This document shows, piece by piece, positions 4,978 to 5,058 of a stretch of 5,058 nt of DNA (position 1 is the stretch's first letter; each line of letters opens with the position of its first letter). The translations under genes and the position numbers were made by a program. The DNA is taken from the NCBI GenBank assembly GCA_003662535.1, contig QMYG01000060.1, positions 1 to 5,058 of the forward strand, written 5' to 3'. The DNA comes from Candidatus Bathyarchaeota archaeon. Its GTDB lineage: Archaea > Thermoproteota > Bathyarchaeia > EX4484-135 > B24-G1. Under the pieces are notes generated by a model that saw only the letters and a program-made list of their open reading frames with translations, searched no databases and was not told the origin of the DNA.

Positions 4978-5058
4978 ATGAGGCTAAGATTTGCTGGCGT
5001 GATGAGAAGGGAGTGGCTCTACCTGCTCGTCATCCTTGTGCAGTTCATTCCGCCATAC
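4978..5058 (+). CDS. Start of an unrecognised membrane protein (cut by the window end)
   Basis: Only the first 27 codons are present, in frame to the last base. A basic N-terminus (MRLRFAGVMRREW) is followed by a strongly hydrophobic stretch, LYLLVILVQFIPPY, consistent with a first transmembrane helix whose positive residues stay in the cytoplasm. A strong ribosome site upstream and a TATA-like box support a real start; an in-frame ATG at 5002 is a less likely alternative. The opening loosely resembles the start of ABC-2 type permeases, but 27 residues are too few to name a family. Confidence 0.6.
   Translation, partial: MRLRFAGVMRREWLYLLVILVQFIPPY

Larger units (their letters stand above)
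4887..4979 (+). repeat. Perfect 9-bp inverted repeat spanning the leader and start of the last gene
   Basis: ATCGGGGGC (4887-4895) and GCCCCCGAT (4971-4979) are exact reverse complements separated by 75 nt. The right arm includes the first two bases of the ATG at 4978. Inside are further complementary pieces: TCCCT (4904-4908) with AGGGA (4959-4963), which is next to the ribosome site; TGAGC (4896-4900) with GCTCA (4949-4953); and the small hairpin CTTG-TCG-CAAG (4915-4925). The second pair crosses the first, so they are alternatives or a pseudoknot. As RNA this would hide the ribosome site and start codon; as DNA the arms could be regulator half-sites. Confidence 0.5.

Noticed and set aside
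4887..4979. TPP-type riboswitch, suggested by GGGGGCUGAG and GCGUCAGGGA
   Set aside because: The conserved GAACCUGAU core and its spacing are absent, so the similarity looks superficial.
4999..5005. GTGATGA as a C box of a C/D small RNA
   Set aside because: No D box (CTGA) follows at a suitable distance and the sequence is explained by the Val-Met codons of the last gene.

Overview
The window is archaeal. It carries diphthine synthase (the diphthamide modification of elongation factor 2), a CTP-dependent riboflavin kinase with an N-terminal helix-turn-helix, a stand-alone archaeal-type FAD synthase and a DUF357 protein. Transcription signals are TATA-like (CTTAAA/CTTTAA boxes about 35-45 nt before starts), TTG or GTG starts are frequent, arginine is often AGG/AGA and lysine is abundant. 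This fits a thermophilic archaeon, most likely of the Thermoproteota/TACK side. The lineage is inferred from gene content and style; no marker here fixes it.

Layout, left to right. (1) A plus-strand MscS-family mechanosensitive channel, probably cut at its N-terminus by the window edge. (2) A plus-strand cluster dphB - DUF357 - ribL. The first two overlap by 13 nt, and ribL follows after a short gap with its own TATA-like box. (3) A minus-strand riboflavin kinase/regulator (RbkR type) that meets ribL tail to tail with a 4-nt overlap. (4) A plus-strand endonuclease V homologue, divergent from the kinase across about 50 bp, which meets the next minus-strand gene with another 4-nt overlap. (5) A minus-strand HEPN-MNT pair with a 35-nt gene overlap and a good TATA box. 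(6) A 153-bp gap with a perfect 9-bp inverted repeat, then the first 27 codons of a plus-strand membrane protein.

How the genes work together. RibK makes FMN from riboflavin with CTP, and RibL turns FMN into FAD, so consecutive steps are encoded on facing strands. Both proteins carry winged-helix-like N-terminal regions, and the RbkR family is known to regulate riboflavin genes. DphB acts on translation. The HEPN-MNT pair belongs to families that include RNase toxin/nucleotidyltransferase antitoxin systems.

Most notable: the endonuclease V homologue has Asn and Gln where the family has a catalytic Asp and a conserved Lys. The riboflavin kinase has no ATG/GTG/TTG start in frame with its complete HTH unless one base is removed from a C5 run. 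A 9-bp inverted repeat also overlaps the start codon of the last gene. I found no tRNA, rRNA, CRISPR array or insertion sequence. I did not find a clearly new defence or metabolic system; the endonuclease V variant and the last leader are the best leads.
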